Assembly (NCBI GenBank): GCA_028033615.1
Contig: JAOFDG010000011.1
Span: 1 to 43,932, forward strand
Reading direction: 5' to 3'
Length of the DNA: 43,932 bases
From: Verrucomicrobiales bacterium
GTDB taxonomy: Bacteria; Verrucomicrobiota; Verrucomicrobiia; Verrucomicrobiales; DEV007
In this document: positions 17,250 to 27,229 of the stretch, one piece after another
How the letters are laid out: each line of letters begins with the position of its first letter
How positions within the stretch are numbered: position 1 is the first letter of the stretch
Program-made: the position numbers and the translations under genes
Notes under the pieces: model-generated
Database searches by the model: none
What the model was told of the DNA's origin: nothing
What the model saw: only the letters and a program-made list of their open reading frames with translations

Positions 17250-18938
17250 TTATATTTGAGGTTTTTTCGAACCTGTGTAAGTCAAAAATAAACCAAAAAT
17301 TAAGTGTAAACATAGCCAAACTATACAAATATTCAGAGGCTGGATATTTGTTTGTTGAGTTACGGCATCTATGGATTGACCAAAATATTCACCTTTCATC
17401 GAATCCAATGAACCAGACCAGGCCCAGTACGCAGAAATTAGAGGTTGAGTTAGAGGGCTAATCCACTCTGGTAATGCTAGGATTGCTCCTGATAAAGGAA
17501 GTTGAAATCCAACCAAATAAATTGCCAAGAGTGAACTTTGTTCTGGGCTTTTCATTGAAGCAGATATACCAAGACAAATTGATGTCATAGACCCATTAAT
17601 TAGAATTAGAACAATGAGTCTAGTTGAGATGTCACCGGGAAGTGAAGGTACACAGATTTGGACAAAGACACCCATCCATAGGGATTGGAGCAAAACTAAC
17701 ACGGAGAGAAAAATAATTTTACTTGAAATGTAACTTGATACCCTGAGACCAGAAAACTTTTCTTTTTCATAGATTTCCCGCTCTCCAGCAATTTCTCTAG
17801 CAGAATTATTTGACGCCATTAATGTCAGAAGAATGACTTGAAACATAATGAGTCCAGAGATGAGAGATCCTATCTCCATGTGGCTTTTCGAAACTGATAC
17901 TTTATAATTTAATTGATCAATTAGATTCGCATTTGTCTGAATTGGCATGGTTTTGGGTTGATTTATTCCATCTAATCCAAATATGGCTACTAATATCGGG
18001 AATAATAGCAACATTCCTAAGTGTAATAGGATTTGCATTTTATCACGCAAAAAAATTTTCCATCGCCGATTAGTTAAGGCTAAAAATTGATTCAATCCAG
18101 ATGCAGGTAATCTGGGTTTGATAAGTTTTGGTAATTGACCCGTAACTTTTGAGTGAACTATGTAATTTTCTCTGTGCTTAAGCCAAGAGTTATGCCAGTC
18201 AAGCTCGCCTCTTTTGCTTAAAGTTGGATATATGTCTTCAGCCGAAGTAACGCTAAAGTAATGGGTAAGCTTGGATGGAGGACCTTGGTAGACAACAAAA
18301 CCTTCATAGAGAACAATAATGATATCATAAAGTTCTAGATGGTTTAAGCTGTGCGTAACATTAACAACAATTCTATCTGAGTCCTTAGATAAAGAGTGCA
18401 TTAATGAAACAACTTCTCGTTCCGACTTTGGATCCAGGCCGCTGGTAACTTCGTCACATAATAAAAGTTCAGGATCAGTGACTAATTCTAGGGCAAGGCT
18501 TAATCGTCTTTTCTGTCCACCTGAAAGGACTTTTACTCTTCTGTTAGATATGTCCTTTAGTCCCGTTTGTAAGATTATTCTATCATGTATAATCTTAATT
18601 TGTTCTTTTGATGAGACCTTGGACCTAAGTTTTATTGCTGTTACTATACTCTCTGATATCGTTAATTCTTCAAAAGCAATACTAAATTGTGGTACATAAC
18701 CTAGTTCTGATGGAGTGAAATCATCAATTGATAAATTTCGACCATTCCAAGTGATGGTTCCACTTGTTTGAGCATTGATTCCAGCAATAATTCTAAGAAG
18801 TGTCGTCTTTCCACATCCTGAAGGACCAACGATAGCTACAAAACTGCTCTGAGCTATATTTAAATTAGCATCTTTGATGAGATTAATTTCATCATTATCT
18901 TTATTTATAGAAAAATTAACTTTATGAAGATTAAGCAC
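17250..18938 (-). CDS. ABC transporter with fused ATPase and permease (ABCG-like order)
   Basis: 562 residues. The ATPase domain comes first: Walker A GPSGCGKTT at 38-46, signature LSGGQ at 138-142 and Walker B LLLCDE at 158-163, followed by a D-loop (SGLDP) and a switch His (NVTHS). An ABC-2 type permease with about six membrane helices follows from about residue 290. This NBD-TMD order is that of ABCG/White-type half transporters, which work as dimers and usually export lipids or hydrophobic compounds. The substrate here is unknown. The gene is divergent from the AsmA-like gene at 18972, with only a 33-base gap, and precedes the two envelope proteins on the same strand. Confidence 0.88.
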   Translation of the reverse strand: MLNLHKVNFSINKDNDEINLIKDANLNIAQSSFVAIVGPSGCGKTTLLRIIAGINAQTSGTITWNGRNLSIDDFTPSELGYVPQFSIAFEELTISESIVTAIKLRSKVSSKEQIKIIHDRIILQTGLKDISNRRVKVLSGGQKRRLSLALELVTDPELLLCDEVTSGLDPKSEREVVSLMHSLSKDSDRIVVNVTHSLNHLELYDIIIVLYEGFVVYQGPPSKLTHYFSVTSAEDIYPTLSKRGELDWHNSWLKHRENYIVHSKVTGQLPKLIKPRLPASGLNQFLALTNRRWKIFLRDKMQILLHLGMLLLFPILVAIFGLDGINQPKTMPIQTNANLIDQLNYKVSVSKSHMEIGSLISGLIMFQVILLTLMASNNSAREIAGEREIYEKEKFSGLRVSSYISSKIIFLSVLVLLQSLWMGVFVQICVPSLPGDISTRLIVLILINGSMTSICLGISASMKSPEQSSLLAIYLVGFQLPLSGAILALPEWISPLTQPLISAYWAWSGSLDSMKGEYFGQSIDAVTQQTNIQPLNICIVWLCLHLIFGLFLTYTGSKKPQI

Positions 18939-18971
18939 GGAAATTGTAATATTTAATCAATTAGGCTAGTT

Positions 18972-20696
18972 TTGTTAACTGTATGTTTTATACAGTATAT
19001 TAAGAATGTCCTAATTTTGAAAATCAGCAAAAATAAAATAAATAAAATAAAACTAACTAGAGTTTTTATTTTCACTATTCTTAGCACCTTTGTTCTTAGT
19101 GTTTTTCTTTTATTCTTCTTATTTATTTTTACTAAGTCATTCCTTAAAAGCGATAAGTTTAAGGTCGCCACAGAGGAAAAAATAGACCAAAAATTAAAAG
19201 CGAAGGGTAGTTTTGCTGACCTTAATTGGTCGGGCACATCTGTGTTTACTGATAATTATTTTGCATCTGGAAGTAATAAAAGTTTTTTCTCAAAAATTAA
19301 AGCTAATGGGGTAAGGGCGGACTTTAGTATTGGTTCAATAAAAAGAAGAGCATGGGAGTTATCTAATGTTAGCGTAAATCAATTAAACGTTTCGATAGAT
19401 AATGAAGTTGAGGGTTTCGAATATGAGGATCAAATAACAGACAATGATATTGGCAATAAAGATGTGGGTTGGTTTAAGAGAGTTTTTTTGCCTAACCGCG
19501 TATTGATAAATGCTATTGGGATAGGGGAGTTGAACTTTGACTTTATCGCGCCCCAACATGACATATCAGGACGTGATATTTCACTCAATGCCACAAAGGG
19601 TTCTAATCAACAACTATTTAAGCTTGAGACATTTAATGGTATAGTTTGGTTGAATGATTTTCCAAAGCTACATCTAAAAGCTGGTACATTGAGGTTATTG
19701 CCTGATCAATTAATAATTGATGGTATTGATTTTATTTTTTACGAAAAATCAAAGGCTAGAGTTTTTGGAAATGTTCGAAAGGATGCTGATATTATTACTC
19801 TGAATGTCGATTCGAAGTTGTCTAATATCCCTGCAGAGAAAATTCTGACTGATGATTGGATAAAAAAACTTAAGGGGCAAGTCGATCTTGATTTAAATTT
19901 AACTGGTCGATTAAATGGTTACAAGCTTACTGGGAAGACTTCCTTAATAAACGGTCAACTTGAAGCGGTTCCCATTCTTGAGAGTGTTGATGATATTCTT
20001 GGTACAAGTAAATTCAGAAAACTTATTCTAAATGAATTCAATATAAATTTCACATCATCAGATCCAAATAAAATTAAAATTGATCAATTTTATACACACT
20101 CTTATGGAACAGTTTGTGTAACAGGTAACTTTCTAATAAAAAATAAAGAGGTTATTGAAGGTGTTTATATGCTTGGGGTAACGCCTGAAACATTAAAATG
20201 GTTATCTACTTCTAAGAAAGAGGTGTTAGAAAATGTGTTCTCTATAAATAGAGATGATGCTCTGAGAACTGTATTTAATACTGACGTTGTTGATAATAAA
20301 AGTATAAGAATTCCTCCACAAGGATTCAGGTGGGCTGTTTGCAGAGTTAATCCTAATTCCATTGACCCCTTCAGCAGCGATATAAGGGAACAGTTTGTAA
20401 GACTTGGGGGGCTTGCTTTATGGGGCGAGTTAGTTGGAGTTCGAGAAGTTGGATTGGAAGTATTTGATCTTCTTACTGAATCAGCTTTAAACAAAAATCT
20501 GGATTTAAACTCTCTGATCGAGTTTGAAGAAGGTATGTTTAGTGACGATTCTTTGATGAAAATCGCAGAGGAATTAGGAGTTTCAGAAAAAATGGGTAAG
20601 ATAATTGAGGGAGTATCTAATAATTCCTTAATTATTCCAGATAGAATATTTAAAGGAAGTAGAGCTCTTTTAGATGATCTATTTTTCAGTAAGTGA
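18972..20696 (+). CDS. AsmA-like membrane-anchored protein
   Basis: Up to 574 residues. A membrane helix near the N-terminus (about residues 32-55) anchors a long beta-strand-rich extracytoplasmic part. The segment around 235-390 has the repeating strand pattern of AsmA-like/TamB-type proteins (LSNIPAEKIL, GQVDLDLNLTGRLNGYKLTGK, LINGQLEAVP). Such proteins are thought to bridge the envelope and move phospholipids. The start is uncertain because no ATG lies in frame before the membrane helix. TTG at 18972 gives the longest form and TTG at 19017 a shorter one with KISKNKINKIKLTR before the helix. Neither has a Shine-Dalgarno. The C-terminus converges on rpoD with a four-base gap. Confidence 0.65.
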   Translation: MLTVCFIQYIKNVLILKISKNKINKIKLTRVFIFTILSTFVLSVFLLFFLFIFTKSFLKSDKFKVATEEKIDQKLKAKGSFADLNWSGTSVFTDNYFASGSNKSFFSKIKANGVRADFSIGSIKRRAWELSNVSVNQLNVSIDNEVEGFEYEDQITDNDIGNKDVGWFKRVFLPNRVLINAIGIGELNFDFIAPQHDISGRDISLNATKGSNQQLFKLETFNGIVWLNDFPKLHLKAGTLRLLPDQLIIDGIDFIFYEKSKARVFGNVRKDADIITLNVDSKLSNIPAEKILTDDWIKKLKGQVDLDLNLTGRLNGYKLTGKTSLINGQLEAVPILESVDDILGTSKFRKLILNEFNINFTSSDPNKIKIDQFYTHSYGTVCVTGNFLIKNKEVIEGVYMLGVTPETLKWLSTSKKEVLENVFSINRDDALRTVFNTDVVDNKSIRIPPQGFRWAVCRVNPNSIDPFSSDIREQFVRLGGLALWGELVGVREVGLEVFDLLTESALNKNLDLNSLIEFEEGMFSDDSLMKIAEELGVSEKMGKIIEGVSNNSLIIPDRIFKGSRALLDDLFFSK

Positions 20697-20700
20697 AAAA

Positions 20701-22710
20701 TTACATGTAAGACATCTCTATAAATCCATCTAGTTTTTTAATTCTAGTAGGGTGTCTCATTTTTCTAAGAGCTTTTGCTTCAATTTGTCGAATTCGCTCT
20801 CGAGTAACATCAAACTGCTTGCCAACTTCTTCAAGTGTTCTGCTATATCCGTCGCACAAACCAAATCTCTGTTCAAGTACGGCGCGCTCTCTTTCGCTGA
20901 GTGTATCAAGAACATCTTTGATTTTGTCCTTTAGCATTGCAAAGCCAGTTGACTCCATTGGGTTTTCTGCGGTGATGTCTTCGATGAAATCTCCAAAGCT
21001 GGTGTCGTCACTGTCTCCTACAGGTGCTTGTAGAGATATTGGCTGTTGAGCCATTTTTAGTACCGCGCGGACTCTTTGAACTGGTAGATGTATTTCATCT
21101 GCAATTTCGTCAGCAGTTGGTTCTCTTCCATATTCTTGAACAAGTTGTTTTTGGACGCGCATCAGTTTATTGATGGTCTCAATCATGTGAACAGGGATAC
21201 GAATAGTACGAGCTTGATCAGCTATTGATCTCGTTATGGCTTGTCTAATCCACCATGTTGCATATGTAGAGAATTTATATCCGCGCTGGTATTCAAATTT
21301 TTCAACGGCCTTCATTAGACCCATATTACCTTCTTGAATTAAGTCCAAAAAGGATAGGCCTCGGTTAGTATACTTCTTAGCAATTGAGATAACTAACCTT
21401 AAATTAGCTTCAACCATTTCAGATTTTGCACCTATTGATGCTTTAACCCATTTGCGGAGTTCTTTATAATTAGTTTTGAAGTCTATAGGATTGTGCCAAG
21501 CTTCTAGGCAATATTGACTTAATTCATTTTTAGAATCGCTCTTTTTTTCAAGTCTTAAGAATTCTTTGTTGTAGACCTGTACCTTATCAAGGAATTCCTC
21601 AATAACAGTTTCCTTAAAATGAAACTTTTTGAAAGATTTACTTAATTTTTTTAGTAGAGTCGAATAGTCAGATTCTAGTTTCTTTCTGCCGGAAACTCTT
21701 TGGTTTTGAAGTCTTTCAAATATTGAACTGGCCTGTAAGGAGGTGTCAGTGACATTGTTAATCAGTCTTTTTAAAGACCTCATGTATTTGTCTCTACTGT
21801 TTATTTCTTTATCAGAAATAACCCTGTCGAATCGTTCTTTACTTTCGTAAAGTCTATTTGCTATATCCAGATAAAGTTTAGAAGCGAACCCGAAACGATG
21901 AAGGATTTCCTGTGCATTGTTTTCAGCGGTCTCTATTCTTTTAGAGATTTCAACTTCTTCCTCGCGAGTGAGTAGTGGGACTTGTCCCATCTGCTTCAAA
22001 TACATTCGAACAGGATCATCAAGAATATCAAGTTTTGCTACAGGCTTGTGAGGGGCTCCTTCTTCTTTTTGTTTTCTAATTTCACCAACCTTATCAACTT
22101 GAGAAGCATCAATAACATCAAACTCCATATTATTGAGGCGCATTATGATCGCTTCAGTTAAAGCAATTGCGTTTTGCCCATCATTTTCAAGTGCTTCATT
22201 TATGTCATCGTATGTGAGGTAATCTTGTTCCTTTGCAAGTTTAATCAGATGCCTTAATTTTTCTTGAATTTGAGGAGAGTCAATATCAAGTGGTCCGTCA
22301 CTATCGTTCGAATTTAAAATGGATGAGCTGTCGGATGAGTAGTTTTGATTTTGATCTTTTCTTGGGCGGCCTCTTGGTCTTTTGACTCTTGGGTCACCAA
22401 TAATTCCGTGTTCTTTGAGGATTTTCTCTCTAAGTTCTTCTTCTTCTCTAGTTGGTCTACCTCTTCGACGTTTTGGGAGCTCAATGATACCTTTTACAGT
22501 ATTAACTTTTTCCATTGGAATTTCCAATTCAGAATTTGAACTTAAAGGTTTACGAGTCTGTTTTGCGTTGGAGGTTGATTTTTTAGATCGAGGTCGTCCT
22601 ACTGAAGCCTTACTTTTTTTAGGAGATAGCGATACCTTTATTGACCTTGTCTTTGAGGTAGCTGACCGTTTTGATTTTTTTTTGGTGGTAGTGGAGGTTT
22701 TTCCCGCCAT
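20701..22710 (-). CDS. rpoD: Primary sigma factor RpoD with an AT-hook-like N-terminal extension
   Basis: 669 residues. Sigma-70 regions are all present: region 1.1 ([20 protein letters not shown]), region 1.2 ([21 protein letters not shown]), region 2 ([20 protein letters not shown] then [15 protein letters not shown]), region 3 ([11 protein letters not shown]) and region 4 ([20 protein letters not shown]). The N-terminal 120 residues are a strongly basic extension with three AT-hook-like cores: GRP at 38-40, RRRGRP at 81-86 and PRGRP at 112-116. A typical RpoD begins close to region 1.1. It lies 44 bases downstream of dnaG, recalling the dnaG-rpoD part of the macromolecular synthesis operon; rpsU is absent. 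Confidence 0.97.
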   Translation of the reverse strand: MAGKTSTTTKKKSKRSATSKTRSIKVSLSPKKSKASVGRPRSKKSTSNAKQTRKPLSSNSELEIPMEKVNTVKGIIELPKRRRGRPTREEEELREKILKEHGIIGDPRVKRPRGRPRKDQNQNYSSDSSSILNSNDSDGPLDIDSPQIQEKLRHLIKLAKEQDYLTYDDINEALENDGQNAIALTEAIIMRLNNMEFDVIDASQVDKVGEIRKQKEEGAPHKPVAKLDILDDPVRMYLKQMGQVPLLTREEEVEISKRIETAENNAQEILHRFGFASKLYLDIANRLYESKERFDRVISDKEINSRDKYMRSLKRLINNVTDTSLQASSIFERLQNQRVSGRKKLESDYSTLLKKLSKSFKKFHFKETVIEEFLDKVQVYNKEFLRLEKKSDSKNELSQYCLEAWHNPIDFKTNYKELRKWVKASIGAKSEMVEANLRLVISIAKKYTNRGLSFLDLIQEGNMGLMKAVEKFEYQRGYKFSTYATWWIRQAITRSIADQARTIRIPVHMIETINKLMRVQKQLVQEYGREPTADEIADEIHLPVQRVRAVLKMAQQPISLQAPVGDSDDTSFGDFIEDITAENPMESTGFAMLKDKIKDVLDTLSERERAVLEQRFGLCDGYSRTLEEVGKQFDVTRERIRQIEAKALRKMRHPTRIKKLDGFIEMSYM

Positions 22711-22754
22711 AAAAGTTTTTCTGTACTATGGTTTTTATTAAAACTCTAGTTATT

Positions 22755-24593
22755 TTAACGCTGTCTTATGTTAATATTCGTTAGGGCCTTTTTGAAATCA
22801 AGCAATTCTTTTCTTTGAGTCTCAACTTTGCTCGTAATTGTCAAAATCTCCTCGTTTGAGAGCCCTTCTTTTAAAGAAAATGTTTTATTAAGATCTATTT
22901 TATTTTGTAAAGACTTCATCTTTAATCGGATTAAAGCTTTTTTGGCATCAACCAATGTTAAGAGCATGGTTTCTTTTAATATTATTTCGTTAAGAATCGT
23001 TTGTAATTGCGGTTCTTTTGTAGAAATGAAAGCATTAACGTCCTCTGGTCTGATTGATTTAGGAAGTGACCGGAAAAGTTCAATTAATATATCAGAGTCA
23101 TTTATATCTTTGAGCTCATTATCAAGATTTAGGAATCCCTTAATCCACTCGATTGTATCAAGATCTGTTAATGCCAGTTTAATCAATATTTCTACATCAG
23201 GTCCTACTTGAATTTGGTTAGATGATTTTTCTATATCAATTTCAACTTCATTTGGATTAATTTTGTTTTTTGAATAGCTAGCAACCCTTTTTCGAAATTG
23301 TTCAGCTGAAATACCTATTCTTATGGCGACTTCATTTATGCTGGCGTCTCTCGCTATTGGATCTTTAATTAAAGAAATTGTATGCGATAATTCATTCGCA
23401 AATTGAACTCGATCTCTAGAATCATTAAGGTTAAGTTCTTTTGATAAAGTTTCAATTTGAAAGTCGTGAAAAGATACAGCTTGAATTATTAGGGATTTAA
23501 ATTCTTCGGCCCCTTTTTCTAGGATCAATTTATCTGGATCATATTCAGGGGGAAGTTTAATGGATCTTGTAAAAAGACCAGCCTGTGAGAGCTCGCCATA
23601 TGCTCTTAATGCGGCTTTATATCCAGCAGAATCTGAGTCAAAGCATAATATTACTTCTCCCTTTTCTCCTGTGAAGCGTCTGAGTAGTTTAATATGTGGT
23701 TCAGTGAGTGCTGTACCTAGCGGGGCAACAATATTTTTTATTCCGCTTTCAAAGCATCTAATTAAATCAAGCTGCCCTTCACAGATTATAACAGATTCTG
23801 ATTTTGCGATAGCACGCTTGCTTTTATGGAGTCCAAAAAATATTTGGCTCTTTTTGAAAGCTATTGTTTCCGGAGAGTTGACATATTTAGCAAGTTTATT
23901 ATTTGCTGAAAAAATTCTTCCGCTGAATGCTATGGCGTCACCATAATCATTATAAATAGGGAACATGATACGATTCTTAAACCTTGGATATGAACCTTTT
24001 GAACTGTCGTTTTGATCTTTTAATGATCTCAATCCACTTGCAACCATTTGGTCTTGAGTGAAGCCATTATCACGACTCCATTCTTCGAAAGATTGTGAGT
24101 TAGCTGGGGCAAGGCCGATCTTCCAACTTTTCGCCGTCTCAATACCGATATCTCTTTCTTTGAGGTAATTCCTAGCATTTGAAGCTTCATTTGAATTACT
24201 CTTTAAAAGATAATCATGAAACCACTTGGATGATTCATGGTTAATTTGTGTAATTTTTTTTCTTAAGGCTACCTGTTTGTTAATATTAGGGTCATATTTA
24301 TCTTCCTGAATTGTAATGCCTGCTCTATCGGCCAACCTCTTTACGGTTGAAGGAAAATCTAGACTTTCATATTCCATTATAAAGCCAATTGCATTTCCTT
24401 TAGCACCACAACCGAAACAATAATAACCTTGTCGTACAGAACTGACCTTAAAAGAAGGTGATTTTTCTGAATGAAAGGGACAGCAGGCCCAATGATCTTG
24501 CCCTTTTTTTTGAAGAGGAAAATAACTTTCAACTAGTTCAACAATATCAGTTGCAGCTAATATTTGTTGGATTGTTTCTTCAGGAATTGGCAT
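22755..24593 (-). CDS. dnaG: DNA primase
   Basis: 612 residues. DnaG makes RNA primers at the replication fork and docks on DnaB. The N-terminal CHC2 zinc finger has Cys38, His41, Cys59 and Cys62. The TOPRIM catalytic core follows, with the CEGQLDLIRC Glu motif around residue 260 and a DSDSAG metal-binding motif around 310. The C-terminal helical part (about 440-612) should be the DnaB-binding domain and is poorly conserved, as expected. rpoD follows after 44 bases. A possible promoter, TTGATG-N17-TATCTA, lies just upstream and would give an almost leaderless transcript. Confidence 0.97.
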   Translation of the reverse strand: MPIPEETIQQILAATDIVELVESYFPLQKKGQDHWACCPFHSEKSPSFKVSSVRQGYYCFGCGAKGNAIGFIMEYESLDFPSTVKRLADRAGITIQEDKYDPNINKQVALRKKITQINHESSKWFHDYLLKSNSNEASNARNYLKERDIGIETAKSWKIGLAPANSQSFEEWSRDNGFTQDQMVASGLRSLKDQNDSSKGSYPRFKNRIMFPIYNDYGDAIAFSGRIFSANNKLAKYVNSPETIAFKKSQIFFGLHKSKRAIAKSESVIICEGQLDLIRCFESGIKNIVAPLGTALTEPHIKLLRRFTGEKGEVILCFDSDSAGYKAALRAYGELSQAGLFTRSIKLPPEYDPDKLILEKGAEEFKSLIIQAVSFHDFQIETLSKELNLNDSRDRVQFANELSHTISLIKDPIARDASINEVAIRIGISAEQFRKRVASYSKNKINPNEVEIDIEKSSNQIQVGPDVEILIKLALTDLDTIEWIKGFLNLDNELKDINDSDILIELFRSLPKSIRPEDVNAFISTKEPQLQTILNEIILKETMLLTLVDAKKALIRLKMKSLQNKIDLNKTFSLKEGLSNEEILTITSKVETQRKELLDFKKALTNINIRQR

Positions 24594-24605
24594 CTACGCG
24601 TTAAT

Positions 24606-24634
24606 TAGATATGGTGATTTGTTTTACTCATCAA
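24606..24634 (-). promoter_or_regulatory. Putative promoter of dnaG-rpoD
   Basis: On the minus strand, TTGATG (24634-24629) and TATCTA (24611-24606) are separated by 17 bases. The -10 ends 12 bases before the dnaG ATG, so the leader would be about six bases or fewer. Confidence 0.35.
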
Positions 24635-24705
24635 TGATAAAAGTATTATGTTTAATAGTTTTCTGTATTAAGTTTTAACATTAAGAAATAATAATATTCT
24701 TAAGA

Positions 24706-26937
24706 ATGAATATACAATTTCAATTCCAAAATATAAGGCTTTTTATTTTGAGTCTTTTTATCTTATCGAATCATCAATTTTCGAATGCTGAAGTGCTACC
24801 AGGAGACTTAGATTCGAAAGTTGTTGTTCTAGAAATTAGTGATTACTCATTTGTTGATATCGTCCAAGGTGAATATTTAAAAGATTCTTTATCGAAAATT
24901 AACAAATCAAAAGCTGAAGCTGTTATTTTTAAAATTGATTGCGCGAGTGGATTAGCTTCTGAATTAAGAGATTTCATCGAACACCTTAACAAAATAAAAA
25001 TTCCTTCTGTTGCTTATGTCATTGGAAAGTCTTCTGGGCCAGGGGCCATAGTCGCCTTGTTTTCTGATTCTATCTATTTGAGTTCTCAGGGCTCTGTTAT
25101 TGGCGGTGAATCTACCTCTCTTGAGTGGAGGGGGGCTTCCGAGGCTTTGCCAAAGAGGTTAACGGATTTACGTTATTATGATTTAGTTGATGATTTTTCT
25201 GCCTACAATATCAATGATGCAGTTCGCAACTCATTAGTGGTGGGTGTTTGTGATATTGAAAAGGAAATAACGATTGGAGGAGAAGTAGTCTCCAGAGCTG
25301 GGGACGTTCTACTTTTTGATGAATCGCAATTTGAAAAGTTTTCATTAGACGGTGGCGTTGCCAACGATTTATCAAGCGTAATTAAGCAAATGGGTTTTAA
25401 AGGTGAAATGATTGAAATTACAGCTCCTGAAATTATTATAACCCGCCCAAAAAAGAATGCCACATCATCAAAAATCTTAGTACAAAATGAAACTATAAAA
25501 TCCCTTAATGTAAATGGATCAGAAGAAAGTAATTTTGGTGAAACTAAACTCGACAGTTACGAGGGTAAAGTAGTTGTGATTGAAGTCGGGATGGAATCGT
25601 TAATAAGGGAGACGAAATTCGATTTCATGAAAAGAATCATTAAAAAAGCTAATGATGACAAAGCATCTGCGATTATTTTCGATCTTAATACACCGGGCGG
25701 AGTCGCATGGTATACAGAAGAGATTATGTTGTCGGACTTACAGAATTTAGAAATTCCTACATATTCATTTGTGAACCCTAAGGCCATGTCGGCTGGAGCA
25801 TTAATTGCCATTGCTACAGATTATATTTACATGCATGAACCTTCTACAATTGGTGCTGCCGCTCCAGTTATGGGCAATGGCCAGGATATTCCAGAATCAA
25901 TGTTAAAAAAGGTTCTTAGCGATATTCTTGCCACTGCTGATGATGTAGCAAGATTGAAAGGACATGATCCAAAGATAGCAAAGGCATTTGTGGATACTAA
26001 AGTAGAATTATTATTTGAAATGCCGATCATCACGGCTGAAGGGAATTTGGAATTCATCAGCGCATTCGACCCAGATACCGAAAATGATTTGCTCGTTCTT
26101 AATGCTTGGCAAGCAACTCAAATTATTGATGGTCGCCCATTGTTTGCGGAAGGTTTAGCTTCATCGGTTGATGATTTAATATCAAAAGCTGGATTAAAAG
26201 GAGAAGTTGTGATAGCTGAACCTCTTGGTTTTGAATTTTTAAGTGACCTTATTGTTAAAATTGCTCCATGGTTACTACTTTTCGGTATAGCTGGTGCATA
26301 TATGGAACTTAAGGCTCCTGGGTTTGGATTGCCCGGCTTCGTTTCATTGATATCATTCGGCTTATTTTTCTTTGGCCATAATGTTGCTGGCTATCTTACC
26401 GGGTATGAGATTATAGGTGTTTTTATTCTGGGCTTCATTTTATTAATATTAGAGTTTTTTGTTTTCCCTGGTCTTTTGATATTTGGCCTTATTGGAGCAT
26501 TTTGTATAATTGGTTCATTGATTTATACAATGATTGATCCAGTTGACTTAGGATGGAGTGAAGAATTGAATCTATCTAATTTTTCTACTGTCTTGGCTGA
26601 TCCTATGGTGAATATCTCTATTGCAATCACTGGCTCATTGCTAGTCAGTTTTTTATTGATGCGTTACATGAATAGTTTGCCAATGACTCGGTGGATGGTT
26701 TTAAATGATTCACTCGAACCAGGCACAGGAATTAACATTATTGAATCAGGAGAAAGCTCTAATGCTCTTGTAGGCAAGGGTGGGGAGTTAGTCACTGATC
26801 TTAAACCTTCGGGTGTTGCAATTATTGATGATAATCGAGTAGATGTGATTTCTGATGGGGAATTTATTTCAAATGGCGAAAGTATTATTGTAACAAAACA
26901 CGAAGGCTCGAGAGTGTTGGTGGAAAAAGCTAAATAA
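24706..26937 (+). CDS. NfeD-family membrane-bound ClpP-class serine protease with a duplicated protease domain
   Basis: 743 residues with a signal peptide (about 1-28). Two ClpP/crotonase-like domains follow. The second (about 290-505) has catalytic Ser362 in AMSAGALIA and a probable Lys432 in VDTKVE, equivalent to the Ser/Lys dyad of PH1510-type proteases. In the first (about 38-230) the equivalent motif reads SSGPGAIVA, so Gly111 replaces the Ser and the domain is probably inactive. A membrane region of about four to five helices (about 515-660) and a C-terminal NfeD OB-fold (about 685-743) complete it. Relatives cleave stomatin-like partners, and no stomatin (SPFH) gene is adjacent. The ATG at 24706 follows a TTCTTAAGAA palindrome. 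Confidence 0.88.
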   Translation: MNIQFQFQNIRLFILSLFILSNHQFSNAEVLPGDLDSKVVVLEISDYSFVDIVQGEYLKDSLSKINKSKAEAVIFKIDCASGLASELRDFIEHLNKIKIPSVAYVIGKSSGPGAIVALFSDSIYLSSQGSVIGGESTSLEWRGASEALPKRLTDLRYYDLVDDFSAYNINDAVRNSLVVGVCDIEKEITIGGEVVSRAGDVLLFDESQFEKFSLDGGVANDLSSVIKQMGFKGEMIEITAPEIIITRPKKNATSSKILVQNETIKSLNVNGSEESNFGETKLDSYEGKVVVIEVGMESLIRETKFDFMKRIIKKANDDKASAIIFDLNTPGGVAWYTEEIMLSDLQNLEIPTYSFVNPKAMSAGALIAIATDYIYMHEPSTIGAAAPVMGNGQDIPESMLKKVLSDILATADDVARLKGHDPKIAKAFVDTKVELLFEMPIITAEGNLEFISAFDPDTENDLLVLNAWQATQIIDGRPLFAEGLASSVDDLISKAGLKGEVVIAEPLGFEFLSDLIVKIAPWLLLFGIAGAYMELKAPGFGLPGFVSLISFGLFFFGHNVAGYLTGYEIIGVFILGFILLILEFFVFPGLLIFGLIGAFCIIGSLIYTMIDPVDLGWSEELNLSNFSTVLADPMVNISIAITGSLLVSFLLMRYMNSLPMTRWMVLNDSLEPGTGINIIESGESSNALVGKGGELVTDLKPSGVAIIDDNRVDVISDGEFISNGESIIVTKHEGSRVLVEKAK

Positions 26938-27229
26938 TAAGTTTTTTTTTGTTAATAAGTTGTTAAAAACTAAAAATTTTTATAATACTTTTTATTAGAT
27001 TTACAAATAATTGGAAAGTCCATGAAAATGAATAGGTCATAACTTTATCTAATTAGAAAAATATCGTTTTAATCTTTAATAAATAGACATATTAGCTATA
27101 TAAGTTGTAGGTGATTAATTGTTTTTTTTAGTAAAATAAAGGAAGAAAAATTATATTCCCCCCAAAAAGCAGAGGAGTCCTAACAGGTGCAAACAAATTG
27201 TTAATAAGTTTTATTTTTTTGAAAATCTT
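26938..27229. other. 292-base AT-rich gap between convergent genes
   Basis: No open frame of note and no recognisable RNA lie here. The gap begins with a T run after the NfeD-type gene but lacks a GC stem. A 13-base direct repeat, TTGTTAATAAGTT, occurs at 26949-26961 and 27198-27210, near the two ends. A short GC-richer island (27159-27190) stands out from the surrounding AT-rich sequence. Confidence 0.5.

Noticed and set aside
22382-22741. Long plus-strand frame antisense to the rpoD N-terminus
   Set aside because: It is a by-product of the Lys/Arg-rich coding sequence on the other strand and has no recognisable protein features.
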